Of a DNA stretch of 64,000 nucleotides, positions 10,906 through 22,086 are shown piece after piece. The notes below the pieces were generated by a model. It made no database searches. It saw only the letters and a program-made list of their open reading frames with translations, and was not told where the DNA came from. The number at the start of each line of letters is the position of its first letter. Position 1 is the stretch's first letter. The translations under genes and the position numbers were made by a program. Origin of the DNA: Plotosus lineatus (Eukaryota; Chordata; Actinopteri; Siluriformes; Plotosidae); contig CM045750.1 in assembly GCA_024760905.1 (NCBI GenBank), forward strand, positions 11,739,419-11,803,418, given 5' to 3'.

Positions 10906-12045
10906 AATGAGTGAGAGACAGAGAGAATAAGAAAAGTGAGTGAGTGATGAGTGAGAGTGTAAGTCAGAATATGACCGTAAGGGAGAGTCAAAAAGAGAGT
11001 GGGTGAGAGAGTGAGTGATTGTGTGTGTGTGCGTGCGTGTGTGCGTGTCTGTGTGTGTGTGTGTGTGTGTGTCACACAGTGTGAGAGAAAGAAAGTGAGT
11101 GAGCAAGTAGAGAGAAAGTGTTGCATAGGAGTGAGTGAGAGAGTGAGAGAATGAGTGGGTGAGATAGACAGTGTGTGAGTGAGAGAGAATGAGAGTGAGT
11201 GAGAGAGTAAGAGTGCGAGTGAAAATAAAAATAAAAATAAAAACTGAGAGTGTGAATGCAAGTGAGCGAGTAGGTGAGTAAAAATGAGTGAGAGAGTGAG
11301 TGTGAAACTGAAAATAAGTGAGAGTGAATGAGAGAGAAAAATAGAATGGAGAGTGTAAGTGAGTGAGTACGAGAGTAAGAATGAGTGAGAGAGTGTGAGA
11401 GAGAGTATGAAGGGATGAGTGTGAGAGAGTGAGTAAGAGAGTGAGTGTAAAGGGTTGAGTGTGAGAGAGTGAGAGAGTGAGTGTGATGGGGTGAGTGTGA
11501 AGGGATGAGTGTGAGAGAGTGAGTGTGAAGGGATGAGTGTGAGAGAGTGAGTGTGAAGGGGTGAGTGTGAGAGAGAGAGAGTGAGTGTGATGGGTGAGTG
11601 TGAGAGAGTGAGCGTGAAGGGGTGAGTGTGAGAGAGTGAGTGACGGGGTGACCGTGAGAGAGTGAGTGTGAAGGGGTGAGTGTGAGAGAGTGAGAGTATG
11701 AAGGGGTGAGTGTGAGAGAGTAAGCGTGAAGGGGTGAGTGTGAGAGAGTGAGTGACGGGGTGACCGTGAGAGAGTGAGTGTGAAGGGGTGAGTGTGAGAG
11801 AGTGAGTGTGAGAATGGAGGGGTGAGTGTGAGAGAGTAAGCGTGAAGGGGTGAGTGTGAGAGAGTGAGTGAGACAGGGTGAGTGTGAGAGAGTGACGGGG
11901 TGACCGTGAGAGAGTGAGTGAGAGAGTGAGTGTGAAGGGTTGAGTGTGAGAGAGTGAGTGTAAGACAGTAAGCATGAAGGGGTGAGTGTCAGAGAGTGAG
12001 TGACGGGGTGACCGTGAGAGAGTGTGAAGGGGTGAGTGTGAGAGA
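10900..12045. repeat. VNTR/minisatellite array of GTGAGTGTGAGAGA-type units
   Basis: About 1.15 kb of degenerate gagtgagtgtgagagagtga units, with a regular variant (gaaggggtgagtgtgagaga) in the second half, higher-order repeats containing gtgacggggtgaccgtgaga, and a (TG)n patch at 11030-11072. A minus-strand frame of 439 codons across it (HTHPFTLTLS repeats) is an artefact. Confidence 0.95.
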
Positions 12046-12344
12046 GTGAATCTATGCAAAATCTCACAAACTCTGTGATTCCTAAAGATGCAGGATTGTT
12101 ATAAATGATACAAGAACCAATGCAGAGTACGCTGATATCAATCATCTCCTTCATTAAAGGTTTATCAGACTCGTTATGTACAGTACAGCTGTATAAACAC
12201 CAGCAGCGCTGCACGTACACTCAGACTCATTCTACATTATGTGCAAAACAACACACACACACCAAAGCAATGGGAATTAAACCACATAAAGCTTAACGAT
12301 TCCCATTCACTTCCATGGAATATAAAACAAACATGAAATACAGT

Positions 12345-12715
12345 GGCGTGTCCACGGTCGCATAGCGGTTAACAATTCACAGCACGAAGGCTCTGGGCTC
12401 GAGTCCTGGGCTCGGCAATGACGATCCAGCATCGAGTTTTCATGATCTTCCCATGTTTGCTTCAGGTCTTCTGCTTTCCTCTAACGGACCAAAGACACAC
12501 ACAGGAGGCTAAACAGCTCTTGCATATTGACCCTAGATGTGAGTGTGAATGTCTTTGTATGTTGGTCCTGTGACGGTCTGGCAAGCTGTTTAGGGTATCC
12601 CACACCTTCCCGCAGTGTGGGCTGAGGTGACCCGAGTAGGATTAAGCAGTTCGACTTCCCTCTGACCTCGGTAAGATTAAACGGTTTGGCGAATGAGTGA
12701 GTGAATGAACGAATG
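12345..12715 (+). mobile_element. SINE-A copy, near full length
   Basis: Head tccacggtcgcatagcggtt, B-box region gctcgagtcctgggctcg, core ggaccaaagacacacacagg, tail gctgaggtgacccgag, and a terminal (GAGT/GAAT)n tract. Confidence 0.85.
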
Positions 12716-12719
12716 AAAA

Positions 12720-13780
12720 TATTCAGGCGACCTCCAATTGCTCACTGAGGACATCCCAAAATCATCGGAAGATTGGAGCGACTTGCTCCGAGCCCACACG
12801 GAAATCCACTTTAGTGTGCTTTGATCTGGTAATAATCCAGCTCAACATGTCATGTGATCACTGCAGCTCTTTCCTCCTGTGCAGGGACTTCACTGCTGTG
12901 GTGATTCCCAAGTGAGGTCTACAGTCGTCCATTAGAGTTGTATTGAACATGGAACAATTCAAATTTGTTCAGTTTGCGGTCATGTTTCTTAATTTACTAT
13001 GTTCAACAGCATGTGAATCATCAATCGGCACACTGTCTGATTCATCCCAGACAGATTAAATAGATAATCAGAGCATGGAGTATTGAAATATGAGGACGAT
13101 GTAACTGATACAAAGAACTGGGATTGAAGGGGCCCATTCACAAGTGGGTTTAATTTTCTATTATCAGTTCATTCTGGATGAATATATCCTCTTCGGTAAC
13201 CTTACAGTAATTCTGAATGAAAAAAAAAATGCTGCCTTGAACATCATTATAGGGCAAGTAGCTAAGAAAATAATAGTCTGCCCCACTCATGGTTTGACCA
13301 CGGTCGAATTGAGGAGCACAATGTACAATTGTACACGACATTTTTTTTTTTTAAATCCCCTAAACGAACCTATGTGTAGTTCAGGCCCAAAGATGTACTG
13401 TAGGTAAACTATGATCATTAATAAACTACTATATGGACTTTATTCTTCATGTTTTGCTGTAATTTGGTAAGAATTTGCCCTTTACCTTCACGTGCTGAAA
13501 GCATGTAGGCAGCCATGTTGCAAAGAGGCAATACCTCCTGTTCCAACACCAACCACCAGATGTCTCACCTGTTCTCATGCAGGGCCAACACACGTACAAA
13601 GGTTTGCTTGGGTAATGAAACAGCCTATTGTAGAACCTGTGCTTCTGAGAGGGCAAAAAATGCAGATGTGCAATTGTACATCCAGCCACTGAAAGGGATA
13701 AAGGTTTCGTAGCGAAACCCTCCCAGCTCATGTGCTTAGTATCTCTCATTCCCCTGTCTACATCGTGTTTCGGTTCTGTG
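12720..13780. other. Unique sequence, no gene seen
   Basis: No element or domain recognised. Short frames only (up to 100 codons, minus strand, 13447-13749), with no motif. Confidence 0.4.
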
Positions 13781-13781
13781 T

Positions 13782-14136
13782 CTGTCTGTCTGTCTTCCTT
13801 TCGGCTTTTTCCCTTTTACTCGGGAGTCATCACAGCGAATCATCTGATTCGCACGTTTGATTTGGCAGAGGTTTTTACGTCGGATGCCCTTCCTGTCACA
13901 ACCCTTTTTAGCAAGGGACAGAAACACGCTGACGACTTTGCAGCTACTCTTTACGAAAGTCAGCAATGGTTCTTTTACATGCCTCTCACCATAGACAGTG
14001 AGAGACATGGCCCGCCTTTGATAACCCAGTTAGCTGCACTGGGGGGGACAGTGACAACCTTGTGGAGAGTGGGACTTGAACCCCCAACCTTTGGATCAGC
14101 GATCCAGTGCCCTATACCACTAGACCACTACTGCCT
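13782..14136 (-). mobile_element. SINE-B copy, tail type ii
   Basis: Reverse-oriented. It begins with the tail ii end (tcctttcggctttttccctt), then gtcggatgcccttcctgtca, the body (gataacccagttagctgc), and the head with inverted B box (gggacttgaaccccc) and A box (accactagaccacta). Confidence 0.93.
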
Positions 14137-14331
14137 GTTCTGTGTCTGCTTACATTAACTGTAATAACTAGAAATGCATTCTTATCACAGAACACTAGGT
14201 ATAACCCCACATGGTCAACAACATTTTTAGCATCATCTTGTTTTCATGTTTACAGCATTAGCCTGCGTGTCCATAGGTGTAGCTGAGCTAAACTTTACAT
14301 ATCTGACTTTATACATGACCACATGTATAAA

Positions 14332-14572
14332 TGTGAGGCGCTCCACCAAATGTAGGCGCTTGTCGCCAGTGACATATGGTGCTTCTGAGACGAAGCACGG
14401 CTTACCCGGACTTCCGATCTTTCAAGTCAGCAAGTGCACGTTGAATACTTGTTTAGTACTCAACCTTCACTTGCTCACTTGAAAGATCGAAAGTCCGCAT
14501 AAGCCGCGCTTTGTCTCACAAGCACCATACGTCACTTGCGACAAGCACCTACATTCGGTGGAGCGCCTCACA
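14332..14572. repeat. 118-bp-arm palindrome with 5-base loop
   Basis: Left arm 14332-14449 and right arm 14455-14572 are reverse complements at about 104 of 118 positions (hand count), separated by tgttt. Each arm starts at tgtgaggcgctccacc on its outer side. The arm sequence (cacttgaaagatcg, cgcgctttgtctca) also occurs once, non-palindromically, inside the Tigger T copy at about 28609-28698 and in part at about 33525-33625 (minus). It therefore looks like an inverted duplication of a Tigger T interior segment or a fold-back element. Confidence 0.92.
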
Positions 14573-14574
14573 AA

Positions 14575-15065
14575 TGTCTTATGGATCCTGTGACCTTAAA
14601 ATTAGTTCAAGGTGACCCAGTTTCAAAAGGTTTGTAGACCTGGACACCAAGTACAACAGGGATGAATTGGAAACCGGTCTGACAACAAGTGCACCAGCTA
14701 GTGTTGACAGCTATTTTTTAATTAATTGGCCTCTGTGACCTTCAGAAATAGGTCCAGGTGGCTCAGATTCAATAGGCTGGTAGGGTGTGCCGTCGAAATC
14801 ATTCAAAATATATTTTAAATAAATCCATGAAGAACCAGCACTGCGGACAAGAAACGTCTGCTGTGGATACAGTGGTGGATGTAGCAGTGGCGGACAGCCT
14901 GTGAAAACATAGTATTACCGACATTTCACGCAGGATACAATAACAAGAACGCGTGACCGGAGGAATGTGCATGTGTGATAACTTGGCAGGGCAACAATGA
15001 CTGGTAGAAAGTGGAAAAGATCGAGCGTTAAGAAACAGAAGAGATATAGTTTCAAGACTAATAAA
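14575..15065. other. Unique sequence, no gene seen
   Basis: No element recognised. Confidence 0.45.
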
Positions 15066-15066
15066 A

Positions 15067-15260
15067 AAGATGTCAGGTGGCACATTCACCTCACAGCAAG
15101 AAGGTCATGGGTTTGAGTTGTGGGCTCAAATCAGGTGTTTCTCTGTAGACTTCGCCTTATGTTCTTCCTGTGCTTGTGTGGGTTTCTGCCTGGTGCTCTG
15201 GTTTCCGAAGACATACACATTAAGCTAATTGTCTGTTTCCAAATCGCCACTAGGGGTGTG

Positions 15261-15310
<50 letters not shown>

Positions 15311-15403
15311 GTTGTGTGCATACATATTGACCCTGCAATGATCTGGCAAACTGTTTGGGGGCGTACCACACCTGCATAGCTCTGGCCTCCCCACAACCCT
15401 GGT
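15067..15403 (+). mobile_element. SINE-A copy with internal (TG)n
   Basis: Head ttcacctcacagcaagaagg, core gaagacatacacattaagct, (TG)n at 15257-15307 at the gtgtgaatg position, tail gctctggcctccccacaac. Confidence 0.85.
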
Positions 15404-15407
15404 AGGT

Positions 15408-15598
15408 TCTTCCCACAGTCCAGGTTTTCAGACTGTGCGAGGAAACCAGAGTACCCGGAGGAAGACCACACAAGTATGGGAGAGAACATGCAAACTCCAC
15501 ATAGAACACTTCATATCCTTTCTAAGCCCATTACTTGAACCCAGGACCTTCTTGCTGTGAAGCGCACATGGTAACCATTACACCACCATGCCATCCTG
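15408..15598 (-). mobile_element. SINE-A copy, tail truncated, inverted relative to its neighbour
   Basis: Core ttcccacagtccaggttttc followed by gagtacccggaggaagacca and head acccaggaccttcttgctgt, ending at ttacaccaccatgcc. It forms a tail-to-tail inverted pair with the 15067-15403 copy. Confidence 0.8.
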
Positions 15599-15599
15599 T

Positions 15600-16345
15600 C
15601 ATCTGAATACGCTCACCCTGGAATAGTAACCACACGGTTTACATCCGAGATGTTACTTGTACTAAACAATTTCTGTCGGATGACAATGTCTACATAATAA
15701 AGGTAAAACGTGGACTTTTGTTCAATTGTATGTTGTAAAATTGTGCGCATGCGGCAGCCCTGCAGGGAGTCGTAGGCATTATTAGGTTCTATTCCTGCAA
15801 AAATAAACTCCTGATGACTCGTGATCCATCAGCCCCCTTCTGTGACATGCAAGCTTCATGTAGTTTCAGGTAGGAGAACATAATGATTCTGCATCTCTAT
15901 GTGTGTCTGTGTTGATTATTACACATCTCACATTGACTTCTGTCATATTCAACAAAGAAACTAATATAGTTTTAGCAACAACAGAGACGGTTTCTTCTCT
16001 GCCCAAGGATGGCCTCTCAGTGACCTCTAAAGTCTCCAACCTCCTGGAGAAAAGGTTCACCATGGACCACTGTTTTGAGAGTATTTTTTCCCCCCATGGC
16101 TCCATAATGGCTAAAGCAGAAATTCATCTTTTCCCTGCTGTTGTTTCCTGACCTCTAAATGACTTTAGTATGAACGGATTCCTATCTTATATATTCTTTC
16201 TGTAATAACAAATGAGAGACTCTGAATTCGAACTACGCTAGCAGTCCTCTGTCGTGTCATGTTTAGCTTAGCTCAGCACTTGCTGTGATTAAAAAAAAAA
16301 TGAAAATCGTTATAAGGACACAAAAACCTGAAGATTATAGGAGAT
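15600..16345. other. Unique sequence, no gene recognised
   Basis: Overlapping frames of about 80 codons on both strands (15866-16151) without recognised motifs. Confidence 0.35.
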
Positions 16346-16348
16346 ATG

Positions 16349-16668
16349 ATGGCATTGCTGGTGTAGTGGTTAGCACATCTCCCTCACAGCATGGTTTTTA
16401 GTCCCAGCCCGTGATGGCATGTTCTCCCAGTGCTTGGATGGGCTTCATCGGTGTACTGTACTCAGATTTCCTCCCACAGTTCAAAGACATGCGTATTAGG
16501 TGAACTGGCTGTTGTGTGTGTGACTCAAAGTGTGAATGATTGTGTATGCTTTGACCTGCGATGGGCTGGTGAGCTTTTCTGGGTGTACCCCACTTTCACC
16601 CAGTGCTGGCTGAGATAGGCTCCAGCCTTCCTGTGATCCTAGTAGAATTAAGCACTTCAGCAAATACG
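16349..16668 (+). mobile_element. SINE-A copy
   Basis: Head ggtgtagtggttagcacatc, core acagttcaaagacatgcgta, tail gctgagataggctccagcct. Part of the B-box region is deleted. Confidence 0.87.
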
Positions 16669-16711
16669 AGAAAAATATAGAGGAGAAATTAATCCACATA
16701 ATCTAGGACAG

Positions 16712-16776
16712 TGGTCCCCAACCACCGGTCCGTGGCTCAATTGGTACCGGTCCGTAGAAAGTGAGGAATTCCTGTA
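16712..16776 (+). mobile_element. Fragment: hAT-like terminus fused to a MITE M right end
   Basis: cagtggtccccaaccaccgg resembles the terminus of the hAT-like element at 27349. It is joined to tagaaagtgaggaattcctg, the right end of family M, followed by TA. The interiors of both are missing. Confidence 0.6.
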
Positions 16777-16779
16777 TAT

Positions 16780-17260
16780 AGGTTTTGTCAGCGGTACATC
16801 ATAGCAGTGTTCTGAATAGGTGCAGGAAAAGCACGACATGATAGATTATAATAATGTAGTTAGAAAACTGGCAAAGGTCTCATCCAGAAAAACACAAGAA
16901 TAAAATAAATCAGAAATGAGAAACCTGGGCAAAACCACAAGGAAATCAATGCTAATAAAATAATTTCAGAAAGAGCTCCAATGTTTGATGAGAGAAAACC
17001 AATCAGAAGCAAGTGAACAAGAATAGGCCAATAAGAAACTGGACGCAATGAAACACAAACCAGGTGCAACTACTCAACGGAATTAATGAGAACAGGAAGC
17101 TGTGATCATATCGGGTAAAACAGCAAATATAAATGGAGGGAGGAGGGGATGCTGGATATTCTTCACTTCACTTATCCCTTAACATCTGGGGATGTCGTTG
17201 GGGTGTTTTCATGGCAAGACTTGGGCTGATTTTGGCCTGGCAGCGCCCATCCCTCTCCAG
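16780..17260. other. Unique sequence, no gene seen
   Basis: No recognisable coding frame or element. Confidence 0.45.
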
Positions 17261-17264
17261 GTTG

Positions 17265-17475
17265 TTAACTACCTACGGGCAATTTAGAACAGCCAATTAA
17301 CCTACTGTGCATGTGTTTGGATTGTGGGAGGAAACTGGAGCACCCGGAGGAAACCCACGCAAGCACGGGGAGAACATGCAAACTCCACACAGAAACGCCC
17401 AGGCCGGGAATCAAACCCAGGCCTTCTTGCTGTGAGGCGGACGTGCTCACCACGACACCACCGTGCCGCCCATGC
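17265..17475 (-). mobile_element. SINE-A copy, tail truncated
   Basis: Well-preserved core (gtgtttggattgtgggagg), gagcacccggaggaaaccca, and head (gtgctcaccacgacaccacc gtgccgcc). One of the least diverged heads. Confidence 0.9.
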
Positions 17476-17479
17476 TGGA

Positions 17480-18300
17480 TATACGAGACCAAAAACTACC
17501 AAGCCAACCTGAGTATTAATGATTATCATCATCATCATGACAACATGAGGACGCCAAAGGTTTATGTGGAGTATATAACGACTGAATATCTGCGATGACG
17601 AAGATTTCATGATGATTTCTCTTTATACAGGTTACAAGGTGACTACTGCGATATTTTATCCATCTGACCACACTGTGTATTTAAACACTACAGTACATTA
17701 CCGATGAGTTATTAAGCTGCATTAGATACAGTATGATCCGATTGCAAGTCTCCGAGATAAACATCAAGAACAGGTGTTTCAATTAAAGCGGAGTTCAGGC
17801 GAACGGTTAGCGTACAGAAAAGGAATAGGTCCGTGCCAGCACGGAACAACAGTGTGACCTGCTGAACTCCGGGAACAGAGCACTGATGGGAATACGAGTC
17901 TTATGTATGTCCGTGCCGAGAGTGAGAATGAGAGTTAAAGCACCAGCATCTCTTTGAAGACTACGGAGACAAAATTCCAAACGAGCCCTCTGTCAAACCA
18001 AGAAAAAGAGTAGAGGGAGATTAGAGCTGTGATTAAAGGATAATCTTTAGCTATTTATAATAATCCTACCTGAATACGAAGTTCAAAAATGTAGGGAAAT
18101 GTAGACAATAATGCAATAAATTCTTACAGAAGAGAACAAATATTTTAAATGATCACAAAAGATATGGAAGTGTGCCATCTAGGGCTGTGGAGGTGTACTG
18201 ACCACAGAATTCGAATAAATTACAATCCTGTTTACGACTCCATCCGATATGAAGAAGCATCACCAATGTTCCTTTCGCTCGCTTTCTCCACCCTCCACCC
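17480..18300. other. Unique sequence, no gene seen
   Basis: AT-rich with no recognised element. Confidence 0.45.
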
Positions 18301-18348
18301 CCCCACCCCCACACCCACACCCACCCACCCCACACACACACACACACT
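18298..18348. repeat. CCCACA-rich simple repeat
   Basis: Cytosine-rich ccacccccacacccacaccc passing into (CA)n. Confidence 0.93.
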
Positions 18349-18425
18349 TTTTGATACCGATAAAGAATTTGTTTAACTCACGTGCACAGACCTATTTTTT
18401 GTTATTGGTGTGTCTTTATAAATGG

Positions 18426-19055
18426 GGCAGTGATGGCCTATTGGTTAAGGCGTTGGACGTTGGGGGTTCAAATCCCACTCTCCAGTGTTATAGTGGTGGG
18501 TACACGCCGGTACATGCTATGTACCCCCTTGTTTTAGTGGCCGAGTTGCGTGTATTGACTTAATTTGGTCTACTTTATAGTTGATCAACGTAAATTTCCG
18601 TGACTGTGTAAATAAAAAGCGAAAATGAATTGATAAATAGTTTCAAAGCCAAAGCCGCATTCTCCTCGCGCTCCGTGCACCTCAGCCCACTTCGTGGATG
18701 AGGCGCTGCTGCGCGGCTCGGTCGCTTCCCTGCTATCGTGTACTCACTTATTTTTTTACCACTCCAGCACTGCGACTCTCCACAAGGTTGTCACTGTCCC
18801 CCCCAGTGCAGCTAACTGGGTTATCAAAGGCCGGCCATGTCTCTCACTGTCTATGGTGAGAGGTTCATGTAAAAGAACCATTGCTGACTTTCGTAACGAG
18901 TAGCTGCATCGCCATCAGCGTGTTTCTGCCCCTTGCTAAAGGGTTGTGTCAGGAAGGGCATCCGACGTAAAAACCTATGCCAAATCAAACATGCAAATCA
19001 GATGATTCACTGTGGCGACCCCTGGAAAATGGAAAAGCCGAAAAGAAAAAGAAAA
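18426..19055 (+). mobile_element. SINE-B copy, tail type ii, interrupted
   Basis: Head at 18426-18485 (gggttcaaatcccactctcc). The body and tail resume at about 18768 (actctccacaaggttgtcac) and run to tail ii (cgacccctggaaaatggaaa, agccgaaaag). The interruption is described separately. Confidence 0.8.
18486..18761 (+). mobile_element. Candidate solo LTR inside SINE-B
   Basis: 276-bp insert starting TGTTATAGTGG and ending TTTTTTTACCA, that is TG...CA ends. It is flanked by ctccag on both sides (18480-18485 and 18762-18767). An AATAAA-like signal sits at about 18610. No internal coding or PBS sequence is present, as expected for a solo LTR. The short duplication and lack of a second copy keep confidence low. 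Confidence 0.4.
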
Positions 19056-19284
19056 GGTGTGTTTTTATAAATCCTTCAAAAGGTCAATTTGTCACAGCCA
19101 AAGGTCAAACTGAGAAAATGACGAGCCTACACCCATCTACACACCAAAATTCAAGAATGGTCCACCCACAAATACTTCAGGAATAGCCTGGACGAAATTC
19201 ATAAGGTCAAAGGTCAGATGAATGGTCTTCGAAGCCCTAGGATAGAATATGCTCATATAAAATTCCAAAACACACAGATCACAA

Positions 19285-19480
19285 ATTGCACTCACACACA
19301 TTACTCGGGGCAATTTTGAACGGCAAATTTAGACTGGGGTACCCAGAGGAAACCCACAAAGGCACGGGAGAACATGCAAACTCCACACAGAAACCCCCTC
19401 ACTGAACCTGAGGTTTAAACCCAAAACCTTCTTGATCTGAGGAGTGTGTGTTAACTACCACGTCACTGTGCTGCTTGATT
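19285..19480 (-). mobile_element. SINE-A copy, tail missing
   Basis: Core remnant gcaaatttagactggggtac followed by agaggaaacccacaaaggca and head aaaaccttcttgatctgagg. Confidence 0.78.
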
Positions 19481-19518
19481 AGGATATTAATCTGCTTAGC
19501 ATTACAGAAGTTGTTTCT

Positions 19519-19636
19519 CATGCACGCAAGCACACACGCAAGCATGCACGCACACACACACGCGCACACACACACACACACAAACGCGCGCGCGCACACA
19601 TATACACACACACACACTCACACACACACTCACACT
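19519..19636. repeat. (CA)/(CG)-rich microsatellite
   Basis: Interrupted CA array with GC and GCAT variants. Confidence 0.93.
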
Positions 19637-19892
19637 TCCCTATCCTGCTTTGTAATGCCTGTATTCACACATCACTTCAGGTTCTTCCTACCTCGTCTTC
19701 AATATCACGTCACTGTTGGGCTCAGCAACTTTAATCACAGCCACTGCAACTCATCCACATCTCAGTAAATCAGTGGATTATTAAATACGCATCCAACTGA
19801 ACATGTGCAGTTAATTACGCCCATGTCGGCATTTTACCATAAAAGGAAATGGACTGAAATCTTAGGCCTGGTCAGTTCATAGACCCATACCT

Positions 19893-19894
<2 letters not shown>

Positions 19895-19936
<42 letters not shown>
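19895..19936. repeat. (AC)n microsatellite
   Basis: About 21 AC units. Confidence 0.97.
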
Positions 19937-19942
<6 letters not shown>

Positions 19943-20067
19943 ATTTTAAAGCTTCGTCAGAGAAAGGTGGGTTTGTCACTAGAATATCTTAATTGTTCTA
20001 AATGCACAATGACACATTTTTCAGGAAATCAAACAGCAGTTACTGAACACATGCATCAGAATATGCA

Positions 20068-21045
20068 ATCACACCCACCCACTCTCACTCACTCACCCAC
20101 CCACTCACCCACTCTCACTCACTCACTCTCACTCACCCACTCACTCACTCTCACTCACTCCCCCCCCCACTCACCCACTCTCACTCACTCACTCTCACTC
20201 ACCCACTCACTCACTCTCATTCACTCACCCACCCACTCTCACTCACCCACCCACTCTCACTCACCCACCCACCCACTCTCCCACTCACCCACTCTCACTC
20301 ACTCACCCACCCACTCTCACTCACTCACCCACCCACTCTCACTCACTCACCCACCCACTCTCACTCACTCACTCACCCACCCACTCTCACTCACTCACCC
20401 ACCCACCCACGCCACTCACTCACCCACCCACTGTCACTCACTCTCACTCACTCACTCACCCACTCTCACTCACTCACTCACCCACTCTCACTCACCCTCA
20501 CTCACTCACCCACTCTCACTCACCCACCCACCCACTCTCACTCACTCACCCTCACCCACCCACTCTCACTCACCCACCCACCCACTCTCACTCACCCACC
20601 CACTCTCACTCAATCACCCACTCTCACTCACTCCTCACTCTCACTCACTCACTCACTCACCCACTCACTCACTCACCCACCCACTCTCACCTACTCTCAC
20701 TCACCCACCCACTCTCACTCAATCACCCACTCACCCACTCAACCACCCACCCACCCACTCTCACTCACTCACCCACTCTCACCCACTCACTCACCCACTC
20801 ACTCACCCATCCACTCTCACCCACTCACTCACTCACTCACATACTCACCCACTCACTCACCCACTCACTCACCCACCCACTCTCACACCCACCCACTCTC
20901 AATAACCCACCCACTTATTTGCTGTCTCACTCACTCACCCACCCACAATCTCACTCATGCTCACACAATCTCACTCACTCACTTATTCACTCTCACTCAC
21001 TCACACACAATCTCTCATTCACCCACTTATTCACTCACTCACTCC
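20068..21045. repeat. VNTR array of CACTCACCCACTCTCA-type units
   Basis: About 1 kb built from cactcactcacccacc and cactctcactcaccca blocks. This is the reverse complement of the unit type at 10900-12045. A 312-codon plus-strand frame (THSPTHSHSPTH) is an artefact of the repeat. Confidence 0.95.
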
Positions 21046-21105
21046 CAGAACCTTTATGCTGTGAGGTGAATATGCTAACCAGTACGCCACAGTGCTGTCA
21101 GAATA
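21046..21105 (-). mobile_element. SINE-A head at the edge of a VNTR array
   Basis: Reverse-oriented head ctttatgctgtgaggtgaat and accagtacgccacagtgctg directly abutting the CACT array. The core and tail are absent. Confidence 0.85.
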
Positions 21106-21109
21106 AGTA

Positions 21110-21769
21110 ATAATTTAAAATAGATAATACAGTATATGAGTTTATGGATGTGATACACCTTCGAGTGTAAATGCTTTCTCGTTGTTATTTCTTTGTTTCG
21201 GTGGACTACCTTGTTTCTGTTTTCTGTGTTTCCTTATGTACGACTTTAACCGAGCCGCTCTGTGACCTCAGCTCATCAAAGCGTTATCCTTAACAGTTAT
21301 TCATCATTCTCAAGGATTAAAATAAACAAGGCTAAGCTCCAAGTCTCAAATGACCAGGATGGAATCCACGCTACAAATGTCCTTCCCATTCTTTGTATTT
21401 TGCAGCACACACGTAATAACACAACGGAAAAAAAGTGTCTTGGTGAGGACACTGTTTTGTTTGGTTTTTTTTAAGTTTTTTGTGGCCACCAAGGTGAATG
21501 AAGTGGGTTTATATGTTTGGATCAGGCTCACAAAGTGTTCAGTTCAGCTCTTTCTTCAGTAAGAAATGGAAGAGTGGACGAGTTGAGCTCAGGATGAAAG
21601 CATGTGAGTGCAGGTCCATGCTGGACTCTCGCTCAGGTTCTACAGCAGGACTTTGAGAACCGGACTAGATGGGTTTGAGAGGAATGCAGTGATTTCTCTT
21701 TAACTGTCTACATGTTTATGAGTCTTTAAATGATCGGCCCTTTCTCTCTCCTATTCTGAAAACAGCAAC

Positions 21770-21770
<1 letters not shown>
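21110..21770. other. Unique sequence, no gene seen
   Basis: Frames up to 70 codons, no motif. Confidence 0.4.

Positions 21771-21832
<62 letters not shown>
21771..21832. repeat. (AC)n microsatellite
   Basis: About 31 AC units. Confidence 0.97.
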
Positions 21833-21834
<2 letters not shown>

Positions 21835-22086
21835 ATCTATTGTACATGTTATACAGTCAGCAAAACTAATCAACCTAAAATTCTAACTTCTCTATTCCGT
21901 ATGTAGCCGAGCTTCTGAGTGGAGCCCAACGGGTATGCAGCCGGACTTCAATAGCTGTTCTACATCTGTCCATCCGTACTACTGGTGCCACAGTGAACAT
22001 GGCGGTTCCATGGTTATTGCAAAAACACACCAAGTTCTTTTAGATGATAAATACACATATTCACACTTTAAGTTAACCATTAACTA

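Noticed and set aside
10740..12220. 439- and 382-codon minus-strand frames (HTHPFTLTLS repeats)
   Set aside because: They span a GTGAGT VNTR array whose unit lacks stop codons; the two frames overlap and have the same cause.
18149..18563. Frames over the CCCACA tract near 18300
   Set aside because: Short, repeat-driven and without motif.
19967..20905. 312-codon plus-strand frame of TH/SP repeats
   Set aside because: Produced by the CACTCACC array; a stop-free unit explains its length.
11030..21045. CRISPR-like regular repeats in the VNTR arrays
   Set aside because: Units are contiguous and degenerate with no unique spacers, in an evidently eukaryotic sequence.
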